Assembly (NCBI RefSeq): GCF_947179165.1 | Contig: NC_077243.1 | Span: forward strand, 50,611,001 to 50,675,000 | Direction: 5' to 3' | From: Solanum dulcamara | Lineage: Eukaryota > Streptophyta > Magnoliopsida > Solanales > Solanaceae | Length of the DNA: 64,000 nucleotides | Made by a program: the position numbers and the translations under genes | The notes under the pieces: generated by a model | Seen by the model: only the letters and a program-made list of their open reading frames with translations | Told to the model about the DNA's origin: nothing | Databases searched by the model: none | Shown here: piece after piece, positions 50,884-61,340 of the stretch | Layout: every line of letters begins with the position of its first letter | Numbering within the stretch: position 1 is the first letter of the stretch

Positions 50884-53410
50884 GTAAGGGTTTGAACATT
50901 TTATGAGGGTGTTAATAAAGTAAAGTTAAGGTTTGGAGCAGCACCAAGCGGACAGCAAGTAGCCACGAAATTTCAGCCGCAATTAGAGAATTTCTGAGGT
51001 GAATTTTGGCAAGCTTTGGCCAATTTTGAGTATGGCAAGGTCTTTCCTTTCCATTTGGAGTTTATGGTGTTGTTATGAAGTGTGTTACACGTCTTTTATG
51101 TGGCTGGAAATATGAAAATGTCATAAAGATGCTTGACATTAGAACCAATCTAAATTGAAGTCGTTATAGTTAAACTGAAGTTGAGTAGGTTGTTGTGCTT
51201 GTGGTTTTGCGGATGTAGGTGGTGTGGTGGTGCATTTAAGTGCATAAAAGTATTATAAAATAGGTGTGTGAGCTGATGGTTGCATCCACACGACCCTCCG
51301 CTTCATACGGTTAAAGGTTTTATAAAACAGAGACTAAAAACCCTATTTTGGTATCGTAATTTTCAGCAAGTTGTTGTGAGCTTGTGTGGTGTAATGTTGC
51401 CATGTTTTATGTGTATATGAGATGCAGGTTATTGTTTTTGGTTGGATTTAGTTCTTAGGGATGTAATTGGAAATTTGGATATGGCATGTTATAGGAGAAG
51501 TGCTGCCCGATTTCAGGTAATGCCTTAACTAACCAAAGAATTAGTCGAGAAGACGAGCGAGGAAATGAGTTCTATGAATGCTTGGGTGCAACTTAAGATG
51601 CTGAAAAGTCAAGGGTTGTTGATATTCATATTTCTTCCATGTTGAATAGGTTCAAAGGATGACGAGGCAAACGTGATAAAGACTAACTCGTAAGAGGTAT
51701 GTGAAGCTTTCTCTTAGCATGTTTTTGGCATAGGTATGTAAAGATAACTCTCTTTCCTTTTGGCATGTCTTAGACTTAAGTGAATTGTATATGAAATATG
51801 GGGATAATTCCATTCCCATAACTCCAAGTACGCCTTATAATCCCTATCCACAGCATGATGTTGGAACCCCTGCAAGAATTGAGTATTGCTTTTCAAGGCT
51901 TCTACGGGTTAAAGAGTAGTATATGGGAAACTATCCTTTCTTTCACCTGAGGTGTATTTGGCATGAAAATGAAGTTATGATGCCATGGTTGTTCACTAAG
52001 CCCCAAGATGGGCCGGGTACGACATATGTACATAATGACCACCTAAAGGAAAGTACAGACTATATAGAGCTTATTCTCTTTCTTCTTTTGGCATGTCTTA
52101 GTTGTAAATTGAATATGATATGAGCTCCGGGGTAATTCCATTCTTAAGCATCTCATATTTACTTTTGAATATTGAACTTTTATAGTAGTTGAACTATTTC
52201 CCTGGGAACTTCTATATGTTAAAAAGATAACAAATGTACAGGCTCCAAGTCTTAAAGACTATATGTTAACAAGTGTTTCTTGTTCCATAAGCTATGTGGT
52301 TTTGCTTTAGTACATGTATAGGGTCCCCGAGATGACAACTGACATAGCCCATAATGGCATTTAGAGTACACTCGAGATGACTACACTCCTCCTCGGGTTT
52401 TCAGACGATAGCTTAATTTTCTTATACGACCGAGTCTCTGATAATATTTTAAATTGCATATGGTTACTCACTACTCTAATCGTGCATACTGTAACCCTTC
52501 TATCACCAAGTCCCAGGCCGGGGTATGTAGAAATGAGCAGTTCACTGCATTATCCACTGAGTTCCTCACTAAAGGGCCGAGTACACTATACGAGGACATG
52601 ATAATGTAATGACATGAAAAACTCACCGAGTCCCTCACTAGAGGACCGGGTATGTATGTATATATATAATGACGTGTTGTAATAAGGAAGTGATGGCACC
52701 GGGCCTATGATGGTCCTACATATATGATTTACCGGATCCCTGATAGGGCCGGCTATATTATGTAATTTGAGCATACATATTTTTATGATTCACAGAGTAC
52801 AACTATAGGTTTCTGATTTGATATTTTATCCCCTGCTTCTCTATTTCAGATATGCTTAAGTTGTATTATGTTATGTTTTACATACTCAGTACATATATCG
52901 TACTTACCCTCTTTCTTCAGGGGGCTGCATTTCATGCCCGCAAGTACAGATATAGGCTTTGGGAGTCTGTTAGCTTAGGATTCCGCTCAGCTTAGCTGGA
53001 AGAGGCTCCCTTGTATCGGAGCCTAGTTTTAGTACTGACCACGGATGTATATGACTACTTTTATTTATTTACGGGTACGGCGGGGGACCTGTCCTGCTAT
53101 ATATTGTCATTAATATTTTTAGAGGTCTGCAGACATGAATATATGGGTTGTGTATGTCAGTTTGGTTCAACTGGGTCTACATGATATATGGTACGTATTG
53201 TTATGTTATGACAGTCTTGTCGTCTTGCATGCCCTTTCATGATGTGATGCAAATGAAAGAGGCTACAAGTTTATGAAAATATTATCACCCAATAGGGTTC
53301 TATTGCATGGTATTATGTTGTTTATAGTTTGGCTTGACCATAACTGATAGATATGCATATGGGGGTTCAGGTCGGACCCCAGTCGCAGCCTACGGGGTTG
53401 GGTCATGACA
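50884..53410 (+). mobile_element. LTR fragment V1 replacing the RT core of Y1
   Basis: Plus-sense gypsy LTR sequence ends GGGTTGGGTCATGACA and matches the LTR at 61341-64000 from about 50949 on. It lacks the first 770 bp of that LTR. On its left is RNase H and on its right the start of RT, so about 0.7 kb of RT is missing at this site. No target duplication is seen. Internal CCGAGTCCCTCACTA(G/A)AGG motifs recur. Confidence 0.75.
51749..52143 (+). repeat. Segmental duplication inside V1
   Basis: CTCTTTC...TTTTGGCATGTCTTAG and GGGGATAATTCCATTC blocks occur at 51749-51815 and again at about 52076-52143. V2 has only one copy (near 62895-62960), so V1 carries about 330 extra bases. Confidence 0.65.
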
Positions 53411-55402
53411 CCTTTTTTCTAACAAACAAAATGGGATCACCCCATGGAGATATACTTGGTCTAATAAAACCTTTGTCTAAAAAGTCTTTTAATTAATGCT
53501 TTAACTCTTTTAATTCCGCCGGAGTCATTAAAGAGGAATAGAAATGGGTTGAGTACCTAGAAGAAGGTTTATACTGAAGTCAATTTCCCTTTCAAGAGGG
53601 AAATGAGGTAGATTATCGGGAAAAACATCCGGAAACTCATTAACAATGGGGACCAACTCTAGAATATGGGCTTCAGAATATTCTTCCCTATCCCTCACAA
53701 GATGGTAAATAAAACCCTTGGAAATCATTTTCTAAGCTGTAAGACACGAAATGAATTGAAATTTGAACACAAAATCACTACCCTTCTATTCTAGGATCGA
53801 CTCATTAGGAAATTGGAACTTTACTCCTCAGGTTGTACAATCAATAGAAGCAATGATAACATCAAAATCAGTCATCTCAAGCTTAACTAAATCACATAGA
53901 GTAAGTTTATGAAAAACGAAAATCGAATAACTTCAATAAACTCTTTTAGCCACAACCGACTCCCCTATGAGAGTAAAAATGGAAAAGGGATCTAACAATT
54001 TTTTCAGGGCTAACATCAAATCTCAAGGCCACATAAGGAGTAACAAAAGACAAATTTACACTCGGATGATGTAAGGCATGAACATCATAGTGGAGCACCC
54101 CTTTTTTGTACTTAAGAATCTTGAGCAACTTGGCCTCCATGAGCAACTTGGCCTTGAGGATGACCATCTTTTACCTTACACTTTTTAGTATGATGGCGCG
54201 GCTTACCATATTGATAGAACATATTCAAACCCACTAGACACTCACCCTTGTGGTTCTTTCCACACTTCTTGTATGCGGGGGTAACTTGGCCAATAGGAGT
54301 ACCTCTTTGAGGCTTAGGGTTGGGCAACCTATCCTCATCAAACCTTGGATTAGTAACATTGGAAGACCCTTGACCGGAGGTCCTTTATACAAAAATGAGG
54401 AAGCCCACCATTTTCGGACTTAGCATGAGAGAAATCACCACCATCAGTCCTTTCCCTTTTGGACTCCCTAACACTTTTCTCCTTAATCTTCTTACCCTCT
54501 ATTTTCTCCTCATAGGTCATAAGTCTAGAGATGTACATTTATCGAATCAACATAGGCATCTTAAACTCCTTAGAAACCACATATGACTCACCCGACACAA
54601 ACTTACCCATATAAGCTCTTAGGTCAGCAACCATGAATGGAGCATATTTCAACAATTGGTTGAACTTGAGGGCATATCCCTCACACTCATACAACCTTTT
54701 TTAAGGTTGATAAATTCTTATACCTTGGCTTCCCTTAACTAGAATGGGAAAAAGTGATCAAGAAATACTCCTTTGAATTCTTCACAAATCACGGGATCCG
54801 CCTCTTTTGGCCCCTCACTTTTCCATTAATCAAACCAAATATGAGCAACACCCTTCAATAGGTAAGTATCTTACTCCCCCCTCTCAACCAAGCTAACCCC
54901 CATAATCTCCACATCTTGCTTGTGGATCATCTTCCACATTAGAACCCCAAAACTCTAGAGGATTCACTCTCATGAAATCATGAACTCTTGTTGCCACTGT
55001 ACCCATATTTGGATTCATGAGAGCAACCACTTCACGGTTAGCTAGGGCCATAATGGCTTGAGAAAGTACTTTAAAGACCGCTCGAAACTTAGCATTAGAG
55101 ACTTGGTCATTTAAGGGATCATTTAGAGCTTGTTGCTCCTCTTCAACCATATTCATTTGAGTGGGGTATTTTCATGGAGGAATTTTTTAAAAATCGCAAA
55201 GGATAAGTGTTGGAGGGAAAAAACTTAGAGTACCACACTACCGCATGATATAGATTATGAAAAAAGTGAGGTTTTCCTAAGACGTTTTGTAGGATCCTAT
55301 TTATGGATGTGGCGGGCTTCACACCAATAAATAAGACTCTACTTAACAAAGCATGTTAGACTCCCTAGGACACTCCTAAATTTTATGCTCTGAGACCAAG
55401 TT
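53411..55402 (-). pseudogene. Y1 gag, protease and RT start remnant
   Basis: Gag at 55156-54893 reads NAKFRAVFKVLSQAIMALAN, then RVHDFMRVNPLEFWGS. Capsid sequence is partly deleted after 54893. The zinc-knuckle region at 54327-54112 has KCGKNHKGEC and a second FYQYGKPRHHTKKC, where a Cys is read as Tyr. Protease at 54110-53780 has NLSFVTPYVALRFDV. The pre-RT block [20 protein letters not shown] (53650-53580) and RT start PSISPWGDPILFV (about 53440) stop at the V1 junction. Confidence 0.8.
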
Positions 55403-57673
55403 TGTCACGACCAAGCCTAAGGTATAGATGTGACACGGGGATTGGGATTACGAGGGATCCCAACCAAGCCATTTTAGCATATATTGTATTCATAAGGTAA
55501 AGAAACTTAGTCAAATAAGTGGAAGTAATAACTCAAAGGTGTAAGTATAAGAGACGGGACACTTAATAAATGTTCAAATAAACTACATCAAGATAACGTC
55601 TAAACATGCCTCTATTCTAGACTTTGATGAAGGCTTAGGACAAGTTCCTAGCTTACCCAAAACATAAGAGAATGTAATAGCAGCAATGTGAAAAGAAAGT
55701 CATGTCCTCGATGAAATAAGAACTTATCAAATCTTTGATAACTAAAATATTCTAACCACGAATAGGATGATCGGGTGTGTCATCCGTCCCTACATTATGA
55801 GATAATGAAGGCAAATATGCATTAGTACATAGAAGATACTAAGTATGTGAGATATGCATAAACAAGTAAAGAAACATGAGAAATATGACATATATGCATG
55901 ACCATCATAATGAACATGAATAAGGCTTAAAAATAAACATTTAAAAATATATTAAACTTATGATCAATGCATCATAAAACTTCATAGTAAATCTCATATC
56001 TTTGCATTCAACTTGTGTGAGATAAGTCCTTTAACTGAGATCTTAAGACCATGCAAGGTATAACATGGAATCCTATGTAACTCCCACATCAAGAAGAGAG
56101 AGGCTAGTTTGCCAAGGTAGACTCCGTGAGAAACAACTTTAACTTTGTGAGCTATATGTGGATCTACTAGCAAGGCATTGAAGGCAACCTATATGGGAAA
56201 TGTAGTTTAGGACATTAGGTTTCTACTAGGATTCCCTTGGGTAACTAACTATGTTACTGGACCAATCCCCACCTATATGTCCTCTTTGTGCTTAGTCCAT
56301 ATCCCAACGGAATTCATTAAAACATAATCATAACATTAAAGGGAAATATAGTAACTACCTATCAATCCATCTTTATAAAATATATTAGGAGTAGCTCATT
56401 AAATTTATGATTCATAGGAATCCATAATTTCAGTAAAAATTATCCTTATTACCATCTTTAAGTATAATTGTGTGAGAATTGTACTTACGACATCATAATA
56501 ACTATCTTGAATTATAATTGAACATCATCATAGCTTTTTATCATTAAATCATAAATCTCAACTTTAAATCATAAAACTTTCCTTGAAAATCATTGAACTC
56601 AAAATCAACGCATAAAAATTATCTTTAAACCTCAAAATCATAATTGAGATAACTTTATGCATGGGCAATTATAATTCAACTTAAAATCATGCAATTCATG
56701 TACATACATTCTTAGAATAGCCATTGATCACAATTCAAAACGAAATTGAAATACCCCAATGCAATTCATCAAAACTAGGGTTCATAAATCATTGAAAATT
56801 TAAGAAAACTTTTGAGAAAACCTTGGGACTCCATGAGTGAAAGGAATCCATGGATCAATCTCGGCATACCTTGATTGAAATCACTTAGAATTGAAGAAGA
56901 AACCTTGATTGAAATCTTGAACCCTATCTTGAAACTTGGAGAGAAACCTTGAGAAAATTTAGTTCTTGCCTTAGGAGAATTTAGATGAATAATTTTAGAA
57001 TGAGCAAAATTTCAAAGAATTGGGTAGATATAGGCTTGAACTTAGGCTTGAACTTATACAAAATAGTGTCTAGGTTTATTGAACTGAACATGGGAAAAGA
57101 CACAAATACTCTTTATTAAAACTTGAATTTGACCTTACGAATTCATCTCTACAAATCGTACTCAAGTCTACGACTCGAAGACTTGAGTCATCATTAGAAG
57201 CCTAAGGAAGGTCTGTTTTCAAGGCCTTTGAAGTTGAGTCTATGAGTAATGTATATGAATCATCTTTAAGATTATGATTCATCAATAGGACTCGTCCTGC
57301 AGGTCTGAGAAAAGGTCTTAAATTTGAGTATTTAAAGTTTTTGTACGAGTCATGTCTATGAATCATTTTTAAGTTTATGAATCATAATGTGCATTTGTCC
57401 TGCAGGTTTTGAAAACCTTCAAGATGAGGGTCTCTTCTATTTTGAAATGACTCACTTTTATAAATTGTAGACACTACTATGACTCATCCTTCTAAGTTGT
57501 AGGGTGTTATCTGAGGTTTGTTCTAGATAGACCCTTGGGATTCACTTTATGACTCACTCTTATAAGTCGTAGAAAGCTCTATGAGTCGTAGAGTGACTCG
57601 TAAACATGAGGGTAGTCCAAAATTTTTTAGAATCTCTCCTTGGGTCTAACTTTTTAACTTCTAGGGTCTTACA
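55403..57673 (-). repeat. 5' LTR of Y1
   Basis: 2271 bp, ending on the minus strand in GGTCGTGACA next to the primer site. Confidence 0.83.
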
Positions 57674-58230
57674 TTCTTAGACTCAAATACTGGTGGATTC
57701 ATCCTCAAGAAATCTGTAATCTTTTAGTAGCTGAAGACTCTTGGGAACTAGATCTAGTGACTGGAGTGCTCTGATAGCCTTACTGGGCAGACATCTACTG
57801 AGTGAGCATAGTGATCACTTCTCTGAATTCTGCCTTAGAAGCAAGGGGAGGCTATGGAGCAGGTGACTGTGGAACCCCTAAATTCTAGCATCATTAACTT
57901 GATCAGAAATAGGAGTTCTATTCCTGGTCTTTATCTTTGAAGGTGGAGATATGGTAGTTTGTGAAATCTCAGCTGGCGATGTTCTTTTAACTGACAGTAC
58001 ACTTTGGAGGCAAGATCTTAAAACGTGTAAACACATGAGTTAAAAGGAAATTTTATTGGGTTAAACTCTAGCGCACGAATTTAGAGTATGAAAAAAGGGT
58101 AATACTTCCTAAAGTCTTGTAGCCTCCTTATTATAGATGTGGTTCACTTCACACTGATATGAAATAATTTACTAAACACGACTTCTTAGACATCGTAGGA
58201 CCCTTTAACTATGTGCTATGATACTAAGTT
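57674..58230 (-). pseudogene. X gag N-terminus and primer-binding region
   Basis: After the 5' LTR and primer site, minus-strand remnants include KAEFREVITMLTQ (about 57840-57800), typical of plant gypsy gag near residue 50-80, and then PPVFESK at the Y1 junction. Stops are frequent. Confidence 0.65.
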
Positions 58231-60187
58231 TGTCAAGCCCTGATTCTATACCCTAATCATGGCCCACACCTGAAAACCATTATTGGTCCCAAGCTAACCC
58301 TTGTCCTGGCTAACTACTTAGCAGAAGACTTAATCTCAGATACATCATTTTAAAAAGATGGGCATCAATGTGTAAAAATATCACTTCTCAAATATAAGTC
58401 TAAAATACTCTAAAATATATAAAATGAATCAAGTTTTAAAACATCAATAAAGAAATACTATATTAATTCTCTACTCTAACTATGAATCCTCTAAAATACT
58501 TTAGATAGGTATTGGGACATGAAAATTACTACTTTGAAATAAATAATAATACTAAATACATGAATTAAAGAAATAAGTTCCTTTGAAAGCAAGGAGGTCT
58601 CACCAAAAGCCGGAGAAATATGGTCTTCAATGATGTGCCTGTTCAGGATCTCTAACACATGTATCTGCATCATAAATAATGCAACATTGAAAGACGTTAG
58701 TACATTGAATGTATGGTATATAAAACAAGTGAAGGATACATACTCATAAAATACTCAATTGAAATGAAATATGATATAATTGATTGAAAGTAAAGCATGC
58801 AAGTGTAATGAAAACTTTAAAACTTTACAATAAAAATATGACAATACATGAAACTCATAAAAACATACTTTTTCTCTTCTTGGGGAGTTTCTCTAACCAA
58901 CAACCATCACTATGAGCCTCATGATGATATAACGTTCTACTCACATTGCCATCTCTTTCCATTACCTTTCCAGGATAAGAGCTACAAACTCAGCTCATGG
59001 ATCCATATAAAAGTCCTTATCAAGGACTGAAGTGAGGAGTCGCCTGAATAAATGACATAATCCTATCCTATGCTGGCTATATAGTTTATGGAATTTCAGT
59101 TGTCTAAACTCTTGACCAAATTGGTGCTCAATAATACTCCAATAAACATGAATTAGTGCTCATATATTACTATGAGAAGAATACTCAAAATATATCTCTT
59201 TAAGTTTCATTGAACTTAACTCAGTCTAATTTAGCTCTTTCTCAAACTCATGCACTCTCTTTAAAATAGTGAAACTTTCTCAATCTTAGTAAATGCATTT
59301 AAAATAACTCTCGTTTATCAATTATTTTCTCAAGATAAAGTAATGCATAAATTCTTTAGTTTACTTAAACTCTGAAAGTCAAGCATAATTTAAAGCAATG
59401 CAACTAGTTTAAATTCTCAACTAATGTGGACTTCATGGAAGGAGTAATCATTAACTATAACTTAATGAAAATCAAAATTTCCAAATGGAGGAACATATAC
59501 TCAATTATAATAATAAGAAAATACTCAAAAGTGCAATAGGACGAATGTTATCCTAATTCAACAACTCAAGAAACTCAGGTAAGAATCCTAGACTAAACTT
59601 TTACCGACTGAATTTAGATTTAGAGCATGTGAACAAACTTAATCCAACACTTTGAATATCTTTACATACCTACAAGGATGATGTTCTTGGCAAAACTTGA
59701 AGAACTCAAAGAAGAGGTTTGAACCCTAGCCTTTTATCCTTTCCAATCCTTGCTATAATTCTTTGAAGAGATTATGAGGGAAAAGGCTTGTATGGTACTG
59801 ATAAAGAATGCAATTTAGTCCTAGAATGTTAGGGTTTTTACTTGAAAAGGGTAGGGAATAAAAGGAATTACCCTTTCTTTAACTTGACGGAGGCCATCTA
59901 TTGGTACCTCCTATGATTCATACAAGTTTATACGGGCTGTAGGAGCCCTTTTGTAGAAGCTTGGCACACTTAAGGAGCTCATTGGAATTGCAAGGTTTGG
60001 GCATATAGATTCCTTCTACAGTTCATATACCCTCCTTTGTGTCATGGACCCTAGTCGTAGAAGTTTTTTGAGATATGGTTTTCAGGATATGGTTTGTGGG
60101 CCTCTTACAGTTTGTAGACCCTTCAGCAGATCATAAGGGCCTTCGTCTTGTTCACTTTGAAAAGCAAAGTCTCTGGGCTTGGTCTTT
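58231..60187 (-). repeat. 5' LTR of X (truncated by insertion)
   Basis: It ends on the minus strand in GGGCTTGACA. It matches the left LTR up to about 60187, where a Y-type LTR intervenes; about 215 bp of its outer end must lie beyond the window or be lost. Diverged TACGG-type dyads are also present (59910-60140). Confidence 0.8.
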
Positions 60188-61340
60188 TATTACGACCTGA
60201 CCCTAGGGCCTAGACGTAACACGATGTTTGGGAACACGAAATATCCCCACCAATCCATCTTGTCATATATCACAAACATAAGGTAAATGAACATAATTGA
60301 AATAATCAGAAGAATCAACTCAGCATAGAAGTCAAAGGAACTACATCATGTTTCAACATCTAGACATACCTCTATACTAGATGATGGGGGCTTAGGACAA
60401 GCTCCTCACTCAGCCCAATCATAAAAGAAGTCAAAGTAACATAAAAGAAAGTCCCGTCCCCGATAAATGAGGACTCACCAATAACAACTCAAGAATGCTA
60501 AGTCAACTCTAGCCACGATTATAAGGAGAGTGAGTATCCTCCATCCCTACATTATGAGACAATGTAGGCAAAATATGTGTTAGTACATAGAAGATACTAA
60601 GTATGTGAGATATGCATGAACAAGTAATATCACATGAGCAATATGACATAGGATGCATGACCAATCTTAAATGAATGAACATGGATAAGGTATAAAAACA
60701 TTTGAAAGCACATGAAAACTTATGGTCAATATATCATAAAACTTCACAGTGAAACTTACATCTTTGCATATAACTTGTGTGGGATAAGACCTTTAACTGA
60801 TATCTAAGACCATGAGAGTTAAGGCATGGAATCCGATGTAACTCCCACATCTAGAAGAGAGAGGCTACTTGCCAAGGTGTACTCTGTAAGAATAACTTTA
60901 ACATTAAAAGCTGTACATGGATCCACTAGCTAAGCCATACAGCAACCTACAGTGGCAACGTAGTTTCAAACTTTAGGTTGTTAGTAAAATTCCCTTGGGT
61001 AATTAATATATTACCGGACCGAACCCCACCCAAGATTCCTCTCGGTGCTTAGTCAATATACCAATGGAATTCATTAAAAATATTAGAGCATCATCATGGA
61101 AATAATTATTAGAGTAGCTCATTAACATTAGTGATTCATAGGAATCCATAAACTTTATTGAGAATTGTCCTTATTACCATCTTAAATCATAATTTGTATG
61201 AGAATTATCCTTATCACACCATAATAACTTTCTTGGATCTTCATTATAACTTTGATCATTCAATCATAAGTCTCAACTTCATTCATAAAAGCTTTCTTGA
61301 AAATTATTGAACTTCATAATCATAATTCATTTAAATCATC
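60188..61340 (-). mobile_element. Y-type LTR fragment Y2 inserted in the X 5' LTR
   Basis: It begins TATTACGACCTGACCCTAGGG, equivalent to the TGTCACGACC end of Y1 LTRs. It follows Y1 LTR sequence (TTCATTAAAAATATTAGAGCA-type blocks, GGCTACTTGCCAAGGTGTAC) until 61340, where V2 begins. The rest of the LTR is outside the window. Confidence 0.72.

Larger units (their letters stand above)
46812..57673 (-). mobile_element. Ty3/gypsy retrotransposon Y1 (minus strand, same family as Z)
   Basis: 3' LTR 46812-49028 and 5' LTR 55403-57673. The LTR start TGTAAGACCC and polypurine tract CAAGAGGGAGATAT (49029 onward) are the same as in Z. The primer site TTGGTCTCAGAGCATAA follows the 5' LTR. It inserted into X gag; the target duplication is imperfect (ACCTT / TTCTT). 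The interior is interrupted by LTR fragment V1 at 50884-53410. Confidence 0.82.
24622..60187 (-). mobile_element. Ty3/gypsy retrotransposon X, host of nested insertions
   Basis: Minus-strand element with a 3' LTR at 24622-26769 and a 5' LTR from 58231 to 60187, where another insertion cuts it. The LTR start TGTAATATCCC follows a purine tract (GGGTAGGATAT on the minus strand). A degenerate initiator-tRNA-Met primer site (TTAGTATCATAGCACA) follows the 5' LTR at about 58216-58230. Internal pieces at 57674-58230, 46555-46811, 32627-33127 and 26770-30527 join in order as gag then pol. Subtracting the insertions leaves an element of about 9.2-9.4 kb. Confidence 0.8.
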
